A DNA stretch of 64,000 bases from Aquisphaera insulae (lineage in GTDB: Bacteria; Planctomycetota; Planctomycetia; Isosphaerales; Isosphaeraceae). The translations under genes were made by a program, and so were the position numbers. The notes beneath the pieces are model-generated. The model did not search any database, had not been told where the DNA came from, and worked only from the letters and a program-made list of their open reading frames with translations. Positions 50,352 through 61,210 of this stretch are shown in pieces; positions within the stretch are counted from its first letter, which is position 1; the number at the start of each line of letters is the position of its first letter. Location: contig NZ_JAALJH010000021.1 in the NCBI RefSeq assembly GCF_011064615.1, positions 47,940-111,939 on the forward strand, read 5' to 3'.

Positions 50352-52563
50352 CGAACACCTCCTTCGTGCGGGTTTCCCGGGCGTCCTCGGTGTCTTTGAG
50401 CACCTTCTGCTGGATCTTGATGACCTCGGCGACCTGGTTGACCACGTCGACGAAGCTCTCCCACTGCGACATCTGCTCGAGGATCGTCTTCATCCTCGCC
50501 ACGACCTCGCCGTGCAGTCGGCGCGCCTTCTCGACGTCGGATTGGACCCGAGTCCCGCCGCCGAGCGCCTGGAGGACGCCGCGGAGCTCGGCGACCGGCC
50601 CGGCATTGAGCTCGCGGATCGGGTCGATGATCCCGTCCTGGAGCAGGCGGTGCGACTTGGGGGAGCCCACCTCGTTCAGCTTCATCTCCTGGAGCGTGTC
50701 GGCGATCCGGCCGGCGACCTGGTCGAGCTGGCGGCTGGACGTATGCAGGGCGCGGAGGACGTTCATGTAATCCTCCGACGACGTGTTGCTGGCCAGGACC
50801 GGTGCCTGCTTCTCCGTGGCCTCGACGGTCGCCAGGAACCTGGATCGCTCGGCCCGCTGGCGGATGAGGATCTCGTAGAAGAGCTCGTCGGCCGAGACCA
50901 CCTGGAGGTGGACGACGCCGGAGCGGCCGACCTGGGCCCCCCGGGCGCAGCGGTCCTCGACCTCGGCCTGGATCCGGAGGACGGTGCCGATCGGCGGCGG
51001 GCTGGGCTGGAGGTCGAGGTCGTGCCGCGCCTGGTGGTCGAGGACGGCCTTGCCGCCGGCGGGCAACGGGAGGGGGACGGTCTGCTTCGAGACGACGGGC
51101 TCGGCCTTGCCCTCGGCGTGGCTCGTCCGCTCGACCTGGAGGCGGGTGGACGCGAGGCCCAGGTCGTCGGTGGCGGCCATGGCCAGCGGGATCGTGGCGA
51201 CGGGCGTGACATGGGCGCCGACCCCCTGGGCGCGGAGCGTCACGCGCGGCACCCGGTCCTTGAGCAGGCCGAGCGAGAGGAACGTCGGCCGGGAGGCGAG
51301 CCCGGTCCCGCTCGAGGTGAGCTGGATCTCCAGCGTGGTCGCCTCGCGGAGCGTCCAGCGGGCGGCGAAGGACTTCGGGTCGACGCGCTCGAGCGCGGGG
51401 GGCTCGCCCGGATGCACGTCCAGGCGGGTGCGGTCGATCGGCTCGGAGCCGACCAGGGTCATCTCGACCTCGGTGTCGGGCAGGAAGAGGAGCGACTCCG
51501 CGGGGTCCTCGACCGCGCGGAACTCCCCCTTCGCGGCGCCCGGGTCGCGGACTCGGAGCCGGGTCGCCTGCAGGGTCGGCCGGTCGGCCCGCTCGATCCG
51601 GATCGGCCCGAGCCAGTCGTCGCCCCCGGTGAGCTCGAAGGTCGAGGAGTCGGATGAGGGCGGCAGCTCGTGGCGGAAGACGCCCGGGGCGACGGCGGTC
51701 ATCACGGCGTCGCGGACGGCCCCCTCGGCGGTCCGCTCGCGGAGCCGGACCGACGGCGGGACCACGGGGGGCCCGGGCTTCTTCCGCATCGAGAACGGCT
51801 CGCCCCGGTCCGGCAGGACCCAGCGATCGTCCCGCGGCCGGAGGTCGGGCAGGTCGGCCCGGACCTCCACCGCGAACGGCTCGTCGCGCGGGGCCAGCAG
51901 GGACCCGTCGTCGCCCACCCCTGTCAGCGTCAAATAGGTCCCCTGCGGCCAACGCTCGTCCGACCCTCTGAGCCATCGCGCCAGGCTGAGCCGCGCCGCC
52001 GACGGGGCGATCAGTGCGAAGGCGACGGGGATCGCCAGGGCTCCGAGGAACAGCAGCCCGCGGCCCGCCGTCCGGGCCCAGTTCCACCGCGTCTGGCGGT
52101 CGGCGGCGGCCAGGGACTCCAGGGCGCGCCGGACGGCCAGGCGGACCAACGCCGGCGACTCGGCCGTCTTCTCCTGGCGGAGCAGGCCGGGGAGCTGGAG
52201 CACGTCGGCGACCTGCTGGCCAATCCCCGGACGGACCCGGTCGAGGGTCATCGCCAGCGAGAGGTCGTCGAGCGTCGCGGCGCGGAACCGGGGGACCAGC
52301 CGGATCGCCAGGGCGATGGCCAGCCCGGCCAGGGTGACGCCCAGCAGGACCTGGCGGGACGAGAGGCCGAGCCGCAGCCAGTAGTCGAGCGCCACGAGGA
52401 CGGCGCCCAGGGCGACGATCGCGGCCGCGGCGTCGAGGGCGAACTCGAGGGCCATCTCGAACCCCAAAGCCCGGCGTTTCCGCGAGAGCCAGGCACGCAG
52501 CCGCGCCTGCTCCTCGCGGAGCGAGTCGGGTTCGACGGTGAGGGTCTCGGGCTCGGTGGTCAC
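50335..52563 (-). CDS. DUF4175-like membrane protein
   Basis: A 742-residue protein. Two or three membrane segments lie near the N-terminus (LDAAAAIVALGAVLVALDYWL, VLLGVTLAGLAIALAIRLV, and GLLFLGALAIPVAFALIA near residue 175), after which the chain is extracytoplasmic: beta-rich domains (PTFLSLGLLKDRVPRVTLRAQGVGAHVTPVATIPLAMAATDDLGLAS) then a helical stretch (FLATVEATEKQAPVLASNTSSEDYMNVLRALHTSSRQLDQVAGRIADTLQEM). The layout matches the DUF4175-type protein usual between VWA and coiled-coil genes in such clusters. Confidence 0.8.
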   Translation of the reverse strand: MTTEPETLTVEPDSLREEQARLRAWLSRKRRALGFEMALEFALDAAAAIVALGAVLVALDYWLRLGLSSRQVLLGVTLAGLAIALAIRLVPRFRAATLDDLSLAMTLDRVRPGIGQQVADVLQLPGLLRQEKTAESPALVRLAVRRALESLAAADRQTRWNWARTAGRGLLFLGALAIPVAFALIAPSAARLSLARWLRGSDERWPQGTYLTLTGVGDDGSLLAPRDEPFAVEVRADLPDLRPRDDRWVLPDRGEPFSMRKKPGPPVVPPSVRLRERTAEGAVRDAVMTAVAPGVFRHELPPSSDSSTFELTGGDDWLGPIRIERADRPTLQATRLRVRDPGAAKGEFRAVEDPAESLLFLPDTEVEMTLVGSEPIDRTRLDVHPGEPPALERVDPKSFAARWTLREATTLEIQLTSSGTGLASRPTFLSLGLLKDRVPRVTLRAQGVGAHVTPVATIPLAMAATDDLGLASTRLQVERTSHAEGKAEPVVSKQTVPLPLPAGGKAVLDHQARHDLDLQPSPPPIGTVLRIQAEVEDRCARGAQVGRSGVVHLQVVSADELFYEILIRQRAERSRFLATVEATEKQAPVLASNTSSEDYMNVLRALHTSSRQLDQVAGRIADTLQEMKLNEVGSPKSHRLLQDGIIDPIRELNAGPVAELRGVLQALGGGTRVQSDVEKARRLHGEVVARMKTILEQMSQWESFVDVVNQVAEVIKIQQKVLKDTEDARETRTKEVFDEVKP

Positions 52564-52597
52564 GTACGGCCTCTCGGGGGCTGGACGATCGGACGAC

Positions 52598-55054
52598 TCA
52601 GACCATGCGGAAGATTTTGCGCGAAATCCACTCGGCCGTCAGGCCCAGGATGATGGTCGCATAAAGAATGGGGGCGTCCCAGAGCTCGTCGCGCTGCTCG
52701 ACGGTCCGGGTGACCTCGCGCATCGCGATCGACTCGTCGAGCTTGCCGGCCTCGGAGACGTCCAGGACCCGGCCTCCGGTCAGCCGGGCGAGGTCGGCCA
52801 GCAGGGCGCGGTTCAGCGACGGCTCGTCGAGCTCCCGGCGCGGCGGCTCGACCCGGAAATTGGTCGTCGAGACCCTGGTCGTCGCCCCGGCGTCGGCGCC
52901 CGTCGCGGGGGTGATGCGGAGCGTGTAGCCGCCGGCGCGCTCGGCCGGGAAGCTGGCCGTGAGCGAGGCCGGGTCGTCGGGGACACGCTCGAAGACCAGC
53001 GGCTCCGGGGCCTGGCCGTCGGGCTCCACCTCGGCCGCCAGGCCGGAGGCCTCGGCCACCGCGGCGGCCTCGGTGAACCGGACGCCGATCTGCACCCTGT
53101 CCCCCACCCGGTACGCCGTCTTGCCCAGGCTGACCAGGAACGGGAACCGGCCGCCGAGGGCCTTGTTCCGCCCCACCCGGTCCACCAGGCGGGCCCAGAA
53201 GCCGTCGAAGTAGTCCTCGGCGAGGTACCTCCAGCGGTAGGTGCTGTCGAACCCGATGAAGACCGTGCGCCCCGGGCCGTAGAGCTGGGAGGCCAGCAGG
53301 ACGTGCCGGCCGTACTGGTTCTGCATCCGGGGGTCGCCGTGCCGGGCCAGCACCGTGGCGCCGGGCCGGGCCCGGGTCACCGGGAAGCTCCAGTACATGC
53401 CGGGGAGGCTCGTCAGGATCGTCCGGTTGCGGATCGGGTCGGGGTGGAACTCGAAGATCGGGTCGCCCCGACCCTCGGGCGTCAGCTCGAGGGCGTAGGT
53501 CGACTGGGTGGCCAGGCGGACCTCGGCCTCGGTGCGGAAGAGCCCCGGCTCGCGGACGACCGGCAGGATCCGCGTCCACCGCCCCGACTCCGTGGTGCCG
53601 CCGGACTCCGCGTCGAAGAGCTGCTGCGAGTACAGCTCGCCGGGCATGTAGATCAGGCCGCCGCCATCCTTGCCCACGAAGTTGGCGATCAGCTCCGGCC
53701 AGGCGGGGCCGAGGGCCTGCATGTCGGGATCGATCAGGATCAGGGCGTCGTAGCGGGCCAGCTCCTCGGCGTCGCCGGGCAGCCGGGAGATCGGCTTGTC
53801 GCCCGGCTGGCGGTAGCCGGGGTCGGCGTGCTGGAGCCAGGCGGCGAAGGCCACGTGCTGGTCGCGCTGGAGGGCGTTGCGGAGGAACTGCATCTCGGGC
53901 GAAGGGGACCCGGCGATCATCAGGACGCGGATCTGCTGGCGGACGACGCGGACCATGGCGGTCGCGACGTTGTCGTCCCGCGTCAACTCCGGCCCGGCGT
54001 CCTCGACCCGGGCGCGATACTCGTACTGGCCGATCACCTTGGGCACGATCCGGAAGGAGGTCCGCTTCTGGATCCCGTCGTCGCCCAACGGTATCCGCTG
54101 GCTGGCCACCTGCTGCCAGTCGGCGCCGTTGACCCGCTGCTCCAGGACGAGGTCGGCGTCGGCCTCCTTCAGCCCCCGTGCCTCGACGATGACGGACAGG
54201 GTCATCGGGTCGGTGGCGAAGACGACCGGGCTGGCGACGACCTCGACGACCCGGACGTTGCGCGGGCCCTCCTCGCCGCCGGAGGCGATCGGGAAGATCG
54301 GGACGTTCAGCCTGGCCAGCGACTCCGCCACGCGCAGCGGGTCCTCACCCGCGTTCGAGCGGCCGTCGGAGACGAGCGCGATCCCCGCCACCGGCCGGCC
54401 CCGGTGGACCGCCAGCACGCCCCGCAGGGCGTCGCCGAGCGGGGAGATCGACCGCCGGGGCTGGATCTCCTCCAGGGGCTTGGCGCGGGCCGGGCCGGCC
54501 GTCACGGCCTTCGAGGCCGATTCCAGGTCGAAGAACGACACGTCGCGACCCTTGCCCAGGTCGTCCAGGTGGGCGGAGATCGCCTTCTTCGCGAGGTCCA
54601 GCCGGGGCGTCTCCCGGAGCCGGTCCACCGGCGACTTGCCCCCCTCGCCCTCGATCTTCAGGGCCGCCGCGGTCGCGGCCGCGCGGGTCTCGTCGGTGTA
54701 GGGGTCGGAGAACCGCATGCTCTCCGAGTCGTCGACGATGATCGGCAATTGCGATCGGACCGTCTCGCGGTGCGACGTGACCAGGACCGGCTCGACTAGC
54801 ATGATCCCGGCCGCCAGGAGCACGAGGGCCCGCAGCGCCGCCAGCCAGGCCCGCCTGGGGCCGGACAGCTCCCGCTTCTCACGCCGGGGGAGCCACCAGA
54901 GCAGGGCGAAGGCGGCGACCGCCGCCGCGATGATCAGGAGGGCTAACCCCCCGCCGGGCAGCGCGGTCAGCTCCAGGTGCGTGCTCTCGCCCGACGGCAC
55001 GTCGCCCGGCGACCGAGGCTCGAGGCCCAGGAGTAGCTGCCAGATCCGGTTCAT
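52598..55054 (-). CDS. VWA and glutamine-amidotransferase-like membrane protein
   Basis: An 818-residue protein with membrane helices near residues 33-53 (GLALLIIAAAVAAFALLWWL), 68-86 (WLAALRALVLLAAGIMLVE) and at the very C-terminus. A von Willebrand A-like domain follows the second helix: the MIDAS-type DDSESM, VSFFDLES and GIALVSDGRSNAGED. A class I glutamine-amidotransferase-like domain lies in the middle (IRVLMIAGSPSPEMQFLRNAL, YDALILIDPDMQALGPAWPELIANFV), without a clear catalytic Cys. This domain order is common in planctomycete relatives of BatA/BatB. Probably part of a surface complex with the MoxR ATPase. Confidence 0.85.
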   Translation of the reverse strand: MNRIWQLLLGLEPRSPGDVPSGESTHLELTALPGGGLALLIIAAAVAAFALLWWLPRREKRELSGPRRAWLAALRALVLLAAGIMLVEPVLVTSHRETVRSQLPIIVDDSESMRFSDPYTDETRAAATAAALKIEGEGGKSPVDRLRETPRLDLAKKAISAHLDDLGKGRDVSFFDLESASKAVTAGPARAKPLEEIQPRRSISPLGDALRGVLAVHRGRPVAGIALVSDGRSNAGEDPLRVAESLARLNVPIFPIASGGEEGPRNVRVVEVVASPVVFATDPMTLSVIVEARGLKEADADLVLEQRVNGADWQQVASQRIPLGDDGIQKRTSFRIVPKVIGQYEYRARVEDAGPELTRDDNVATAMVRVVRQQIRVLMIAGSPSPEMQFLRNALQRDQHVAFAAWLQHADPGYRQPGDKPISRLPGDAEELARYDALILIDPDMQALGPAWPELIANFVGKDGGGLIYMPGELYSQQLFDAESGGTTESGRWTRILPVVREPGLFRTEAEVRLATQSTYALELTPEGRGDPIFEFHPDPIRNRTILTSLPGMYWSFPVTRARPGATVLARHGDPRMQNQYGRHVLLASQLYGPGRTVFIGFDSTYRWRYLAEDYFDGFWARLVDRVGRNKALGGRFPFLVSLGKTAYRVGDRVQIGVRFTEAAAVAEASGLAAEVEPDGQAPEPLVFERVPDDPASLTASFPAERAGGYTLRITPATGADAGATTRVSTTNFRVEPPRRELDEPSLNRALLADLARLTGGRVLDVSEAGKLDESIAMREVTRTVEQRDELWDAPILYATIILGLTAEWISRKIFRMV

Positions 55055-55091
55055 GACGCACCGTCGGGACGAAGAGGAGTCGGTTTCGTCT

Positions 55092-57257
55092 TCATCGCGA
55101 GCGCCCCACCCACGCGGCCAGGATCGGCTCGAAGATCAGGAGGGCCAGCAGGACCCAGGCCATCTCGTGCCAGACCTCCCGGCCGGTCGCCGAGAAGGCG
55201 TCGCGACCGTCGCCCCGGGCCGCGGCGACCTCGACCTTCAGCGGGGCGAGCAGCCCCTTCAGGTCGGCCGCCGCGATCCGATCGAGCTCGCTCTCCCGGG
55301 CGTCGGGGTTGGAGGCGAAGACGTCCTGCTGCGTCCCGAGCGGCCCCTCGTCCCACGACACCCGATAGAGCCCGGCCCTGCGGGTGTCGGGGACGGTGAT
55401 CTCCCAGGCCGGCGTCGCGTCGCCGGAGGCCCTGTCCTCGGCCGAGCCCGAGGTCAGCGACCTCGGCTCGCCGCCGCCCGGCGGGGTGAGCCGGACGCTC
55501 GTGAGCTGGTGGCTCGAGTGGACGATCCGGGTCGGCCGCTCGCCCGCGGTGACGGTGTGCGCGAACGACGTCGGCCGGGCCGTCCCCCGCACCGCCTCGC
55601 GGATCGCCAGCACGAAGCTGGGCTCGATCGGCCAGTCGGTGTCGGCGCGGTCGGCGGTGGTCGTCCAGAGGAGGACGCGGCCCTCGCCGACGACCCGCTC
55701 GACCACGGCGGGCGACCGCGCCGGGTCGTTCCAGCGGGCGAGCACACGGACCGCGCCCGGCTCGCCGGACGGCTCCTCGACGCCCATGATCCGGCGGACG
55801 GACACCCGCTCGAGCGCCGAGGGCCGGAGCTCCAGCAGCCTCTCGATCGGCGACGGCCGGACGTCCTCGACGGTCAGCCCGCGGATCGCCTCGTCCGCCT
55901 GCGCCTTGAGGCAGACCGGCAGGAGCGGCTCGCCCGACCGGTAGAGCCGCTGGTTGTACAACGCCGTGTCCAGCCTCCCCCCCGTGAAGACCATCAGCCC
56001 CATCCCGCCGCGGACGAGCTGGGCGAGCTTCCTTGCCTGCTCCTCCGTGGGCGACGAGACGTTGGCCAGGACGAGCACGTCCGCGGGCTCGAGACGGGGA
56101 TTGAGGAAATTCTCCTCCTGGACGGTCTCGATGCGCCAGGCCTCCGCGTCGCCGACGCCGATCGAGAGGGGCGCCGCGAGGTAGTCGACCTCCGACCCGA
56201 ACGGCTCGGACGAGGGCTCGCCGTCCACCAGGCGGATCAGGAGCGAGTCCTTCACGGGGACCGCCGCCCAGATCTGGTTGTCGCCGGCGAGCTCGTCCTC
56301 GGGCAGTTGCAGCGAGATGTCGTGCATCCCCTGCGAGGGGAACCGGGCGGTGATCGGGACGCGCATCACATGGTGCGGCGGGATCTCGGGCAGGGGCACC
56401 TCGGTCGGCCGGTCGTCGATGCGGAGGATCGCCTTGGCGCGGCTGAGGACCCGGGGGGAGTCGTTGCGGACCGTCGCCTCCCAGTGGGTCTCGGCGCCGG
56501 CGAGGATCGCGCGGTCGAGGGGGATGAGAGCCTGAAGAGCGACGTTATCGGCCTGGTCGCCGCCGACGTCGACCACGCGGACTCGCACCCCTTGCTCCTG
56601 CCACCGGCGGGCCACCTCGCCGACGGAGGCGTCCCAGCCCGACTTGCGGAGATCGGTGACGATCGTGAGGTTCCGCATCGGGTAGGTGCAGGACTGGACC
56701 ACCTCGTCCACGCCGGCCAGGACCGTCGGCCAGGCGGCGTGCGTGTCCGAGAGCGGCAACGCCAGGGCGTCCCCCGAGAGCTCCTCCCGCCGCGTGCCCT
56801 CGACCTCAAGGAAGACCGGCGTGCGCGGGGCCGAGGCGGCGACGAGGGTGCAGCGGTCCTGAGGGTTCGCCGCGCCGAGGACGGCCCCGGCGGCCTCGCG
56901 GGCGCGATGGAACGCGGGAGGGCCGCCGCCGGCGTAGCCCATGCTCAGCGAGTCGTCGACCAGGACGATCTGGCTGGTCCGCCCGCCGCCGATCAGCCAC
57001 GTCTCGAGGCCGGTCGGGTTCAGCACCGGGCGGGCCAGGAACAGGAACAGGAGGACCGGCAACGCGATCCGAAGGAGCAGCAGGAGCAGCTCCTCGATCT
57101 GGATCCGCCGCCGGTTGCGCCGGATCGTTAGCTTGAGGTGGCGCATCGGCGCCCACTCCACCACGCGGAACCGGCGGCGGTTCAGCAGGTGAATGATGAT
57201 GGGGATGGCCCCCAGGAGGGTCCCCCAGACCAGGAGTGGGCTCAGCAGGCTCAGCAT
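55092..57257 (-). CDS. BatA-type membrane protein with VWA-like domain
   Basis: A 721-residue protein starting with the aerotolerance-regulator (BatA) N-terminal module: LSPLLVWGTLLGAIPIIIHLLNRRRFRVVEWAPMRHL, then QIEELLLLLLRIALPVLLFLFLARPVL. A VWA-like domain begins IVLVDDSLSMGYAG with an Asp-x-Ser-x-Ser-like metal site. A long extracytoplasmic part follows, and a last helix near the end (EMAWVLLALLIFEPILAAWVG). It starts 4 bases before the DUF58 stop region and ends just ahead of the VWA/amidotransferase gene. Confidence 0.9.
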   Translation of the reverse strand: MLSLLSPLLVWGTLLGAIPIIIHLLNRRRFRVVEWAPMRHLKLTIRRNRRRIQIEELLLLLLRIALPVLLFLFLARPVLNPTGLETWLIGGGRTSQIVLVDDSLSMGYAGGGPPAFHRAREAAGAVLGAANPQDRCTLVAASAPRTPVFLEVEGTRREELSGDALALPLSDTHAAWPTVLAGVDEVVQSCTYPMRNLTIVTDLRKSGWDASVGEVARRWQEQGVRVRVVDVGGDQADNVALQALIPLDRAILAGAETHWEATVRNDSPRVLSRAKAILRIDDRPTEVPLPEIPPHHVMRVPITARFPSQGMHDISLQLPEDELAGDNQIWAAVPVKDSLLIRLVDGEPSSEPFGSEVDYLAAPLSIGVGDAEAWRIETVQEENFLNPRLEPADVLVLANVSSPTEEQARKLAQLVRGGMGLMVFTGGRLDTALYNQRLYRSGEPLLPVCLKAQADEAIRGLTVEDVRPSPIERLLELRPSALERVSVRRIMGVEEPSGEPGAVRVLARWNDPARSPAVVERVVGEGRVLLWTTTADRADTDWPIEPSFVLAIREAVRGTARPTSFAHTVTAGERPTRIVHSSHQLTSVRLTPPGGGEPRSLTSGSAEDRASGDATPAWEITVPDTRRAGLYRVSWDEGPLGTQQDVFASNPDARESELDRIAAADLKGLLAPLKVEVAAARGDGRDAFSATGREVWHEMAWVLLALLIFEPILAAWVGRSR

Positions 57258-58149
57258 GGTTCAGTATCGCCCGCCCGGGTTGTGGGCCGAGTCCTCGCGG
57301 GAGCGGAGGAAGCGGGCGAGCGAGTCGCCCAGGTGGTCGTCGGTGCAGAGGGCGACGTGGTCGTAGCCCCGGGCGCCGCACTCCCGGCGGACCTCCGCCA
57401 GGAACTCGCGGATCGCCCCCTGATACGCCTTCCGGAAGGCGCCGGGCTCGGCGAAGACCTGCTCGTCCCCCTCGATGTCCTTGAAGACGGTCGGGCCGTC
57501 GAAGGGGAGCTCCAGCTCGTCGCGGTCGAGCACCTGCATGACGAGCACTTCGTGGCCGAGGAAGCGGAGCCGGTCCAGGCCGTCGAAGACCGGCTCCAGG
57601 TCGGTGAACAGGTCGGAGACGACCACCAGGAACCCCCGCCGCCGGATCCGGTCGGTGAGCGACCGGAGCAGGCCGCCGAGCTCGGTCTTGCGGGCCGGGG
57701 TGCACTTCTGGAGGATCTGCGACATCACGCTCACCTGAGCCTGGGTCGCGCTCGGCGGCAGGAGCTGCCCGGCCTCCTCGTCGAACAGGACGAGGCCGAC
57801 GGGGTCCTGCTGGCGGGACAGGAGCATCGCCAGGGAGACGACCAGGGTCGAGGCGTAGTCGAACTTGGCGAGCGCCGCTCGCGAGCCCTTGTAGTTCATC
57901 GACGCGCTGGCATCGACGACGAAGGTCACGCGGACGTTGCTCTCCTCCTCGTACTGCTTGATGTAGTGCCGGTCGGACCGGGCGAAGACGCGCCAGTCGA
58001 GCCGGCGGAGGTCGTCGCCGGGCGTGTACTCTCGGTAGGAGGCGAACTCGATGTTGAAGCCGTGGAACGGGCTGCGGTGCTGCCCGCTGATCGCCCCCTC
58101 GGCCAGCCGGCGCGACCGGAGGGTGAGGTCGGCGATCTGGGCGATGACG

Positions 58150-59199
<1,050 letters not shown>

Positions 59200-59228
59200 C
59201 GTCGCGTCCCTCTTCTCTTGTCGCGGGT

Positions 59229-60317
59229 TCACCGCTGGAACACGGGGAGGTACTTGAACGGAAGCTGAAGGATGATCACGGCGATCGAGGTGCCGTAGAC
59301 CTGGCCGATCCCGTCGCCGCTCCAGGATCCGTCGCCGGCTTGCATGGACAGGAGCTGGTCGCGGGTCTTCGGGAAGTAGGCGTCCCAGTAGGTGTCGCCG
59401 GCCATGTAGAAGCCCTGCGACGCATAGAGGTGCGCGTAGTAGTCGTGGGCCCCGCCCTTGCTCCACTCCTCGCGGGCGCGGAACTGGTCCCAGACGTACT
59501 TCAGGCAGTCGGTGGCGATCGGGCTGTCGAATTGCCCGGCGTTGTACAGCGTGGCGACGGCCGCCGCCGAGATCGGCAGCCTGGGGCCGCCGCCGGAGAG
59601 GAGCGAGTAGCGGATCCCCCCTTCGGGGGTCCGGCACTTCTCCAGGTAGTCCGCGGCGGAGTCGATGACCGCCTTGGGGACGAGGAATCCCGCGTTCTGT
59701 GCGGCCCGCAACGCCTGGACCTGCGTGACGGTGACCGAGCCCTCGTCGCCGGTCCCGGGGACATAGGTCCACCCCCCCGCATTGCTCTGGCCCTGGCTGG
59801 TCAGCGTGACGGCCTTGCGGATCGCGTCGGCGACCTGGTTGCGGAGCGAGGCCTTCGTGATCGTCCCGTACGCGCAGGCGAGGAACATGAGGGCGAAGCC
59901 GTGGCCGTGCATCGGCTGACCGCTGTCCTGCGCGGGCCCGGTGATCAGGCCTGTCGCCGTGCTGCACCGGACGAGGAACTCGACTGCGCCCTGCACGGCC
60001 TTGGAGTACTTGCCCCTGGTGGGGGAGTTCCCGTGGGCGAGGAACGCCGTCCCGGCCAGGCCGGTCATTGCGACCGGATAGGCCTGCCCGCCGCCGGTGA
60101 TCCAGGAGCCGTCCTCGGCCTGGGCCCCGGACAGGTAGTCCAGGCCCTTGATCACCGCCCGGAGCGCCTCCGGCGTGATGTGCTTGGGCAGGACCTCCTT
60201 CTCCTGGCCGAAAGCCGTCCGCGTGCGGGCGACCGAGGCGGCGGCCCCGGCGAGGAGGCCCAGGCCGCATCCCCCGAGGAAGTCGCGCCGGCGGAGTGGG
60301 AACGACGTCGACGTCAT
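59229..60317 (-). CDS. Tat-exported prenyltransferase/squalene-cyclase repeat protein
   Basis: A 362-residue protein. The N-terminus PLRRRDFLGGCGLGLLAGAAASVA is a twin-arginine signal. Alpha-alpha toroid repeats follow with QW-like motifs: AQAEDGSWITGGGQ, GQSNAGGWTYVPG, CRTPEGGIRYSLL and MQAGDGSWSGDGIG. Aromatic and acidic catalytic motifs of real triterpene cyclases (DXDD) are not seen, so it is probably a binding toroid rather than a cyclase. Its start overlaps the SIMPL gene stop by 4 bases; the MoxR gene follows after 29 bases. Confidence 0.85.
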   Translation of the reverse strand: MTSTSFPLRRRDFLGGCGLGLLAGAAASVARTRTAFGQEKEVLPKHITPEALRAVIKGLDYLSGAQAEDGSWITGGGQAYPVAMTGLAGTAFLAHGNSPTRGKYSKAVQGAVEFLVRCSTATGLITGPAQDSGQPMHGHGFALMFLACAYGTITKASLRNQVADAIRKAVTLTSQGQSNAGGWTYVPGTGDEGSVTVTQVQALRAAQNAGFLVPKAVIDSAADYLEKCRTPEGGIRYSLLSGGGPRLPISAAAVATLYNAGQFDSPIATDCLKYVWDQFRAREEWSKGGAHDYYAHLYASQGFYMAGDTYWDAYFPKTRDQLLSMQAGDGSWSGDGIGQVYGTSIAVIILQLPFKYLPVFQR

Positions 60318-61210
60318 TCCGCCCCCCCCTTCCCGAGCTTCACCGGCCCGGCCAGGTCGAACCGCACGTGGAGCTCGACCCGCACGGGGATCTCCTGGAA
60401 CCGCGACGACTCGAGCCGCTTGCGGGGCACCTCCTCGTCGTTCGAGGAGGGCATGACGCCGTAGTAGAGCGCCAATGCCCCGGCGGGCGGCTTCTCGCCG
60501 GAGACCAGCACCTCGCGGATCCCGGCGATGCGACCGAGCTCGACCCCGCTGAGCTTGGCCAGCCGCCCCGCCTTGGTACGGGCGTCGGTGATCGCCTCGC
60601 CGTAGGCCTTTTCCTGGAGCGACTCGTAGTCGTCCAGGATGAACCGGACGAGCTTGCTCCCCTCGTTGTTATACCGGTAGTAGTACGGCATGGAGTCGCC
60701 GCCGCCTCCCACCTTCCCCCCGGCGTCCTGGGCCACGTCCAGGAGCTTGGCCACGAGCTGGAGCAGAGCCTCCTCGTCCATCGGGCGGATGTCCGAGACG
60801 CTGACCACGAGCTTCCGCCGGAGCTGGACCTCGACCTTCCCCTTCCGTGCGGGGGGCGTGTCCATGTAGTACGGGTTGTACGCCTGCCCCTTCTGGTCGA
60901 CGAGCAGGCCGCGCTCCTCCACCGTCACGTTCTTCATCTTGAGGGTGGCGAAGGCGTCCTGGAGCCGCTTCTTGGCGTCCCGGTACTTCACGATGGCGTC
61001 GGCGCTCAATTCCGAGGAGGCCGAGACCTCCAGGTCGATCTCCAGCCGGTTAGGCCTCGCGACGGCGGTGCCCTTGCCGATCACGGCGAAGCCGTCGATG
61101 TTCGCCTGCGCGTTGGCCGTCCCCTCCGCGAGCTGTCCCCGGGCGGGGGCCGCGGCGACGGCGAGGGCGATCGCCCCGGAGACGACGATCGCCATGTCCG
61201 ATCTACTCAT
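60314..61210 (-). CDS. SIMPL (DUF541) domain exported protein
   Basis: A 298-residue protein. ATG 61210 is chosen to give the signal peptide MAIVVSGAIALAVAAAPARGQ; it overlaps the upstream stop by 8 bases. The SIMPL domain begins GFAVIGKGTAVARPNRLEIDLEVSASSELSADAIVKYRDAKKRLQDAF and continues EVQLRRKLVVSVSDI and QEKAYGEAITDARTKAGRLAKLSGVELGRI, all typical. Family members are periplasmic or outer-membrane proteins of unclear role, some linked to oxidative stress. Confidence 0.9.
   Translation of the reverse strand: MSRSDMAIVVSGAIALAVAAAPARGQLAEGTANAQANIDGFAVIGKGTAVARPNRLEIDLEVSASSELSADAIVKYRDAKKRLQDAFATLKMKNVTVEERGLLVDQKGQAYNPYYMDTPPARKGKVEVQLRRKLVVSVSDIRPMDEEALLQLVAKLLDVAQDAGGKVGGGGDSMPYYYRYNNEGSKLVRFILDDYESLQEKAYGEAITDARTKAGRLAKLSGVELGRIAGIREVLVSGEKPPAGALALYYGVMPSSNDEEVPRKRLESSRFQEIPVRVELHVRFDLAGPVKLGKGGAE

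Noticed and set aside
59229..60317. True squalene-hopene cyclase
   Set aside because: Only about 360 residues, Tat-exported, and no DXDD catalytic motif; only the toroid repeats match.
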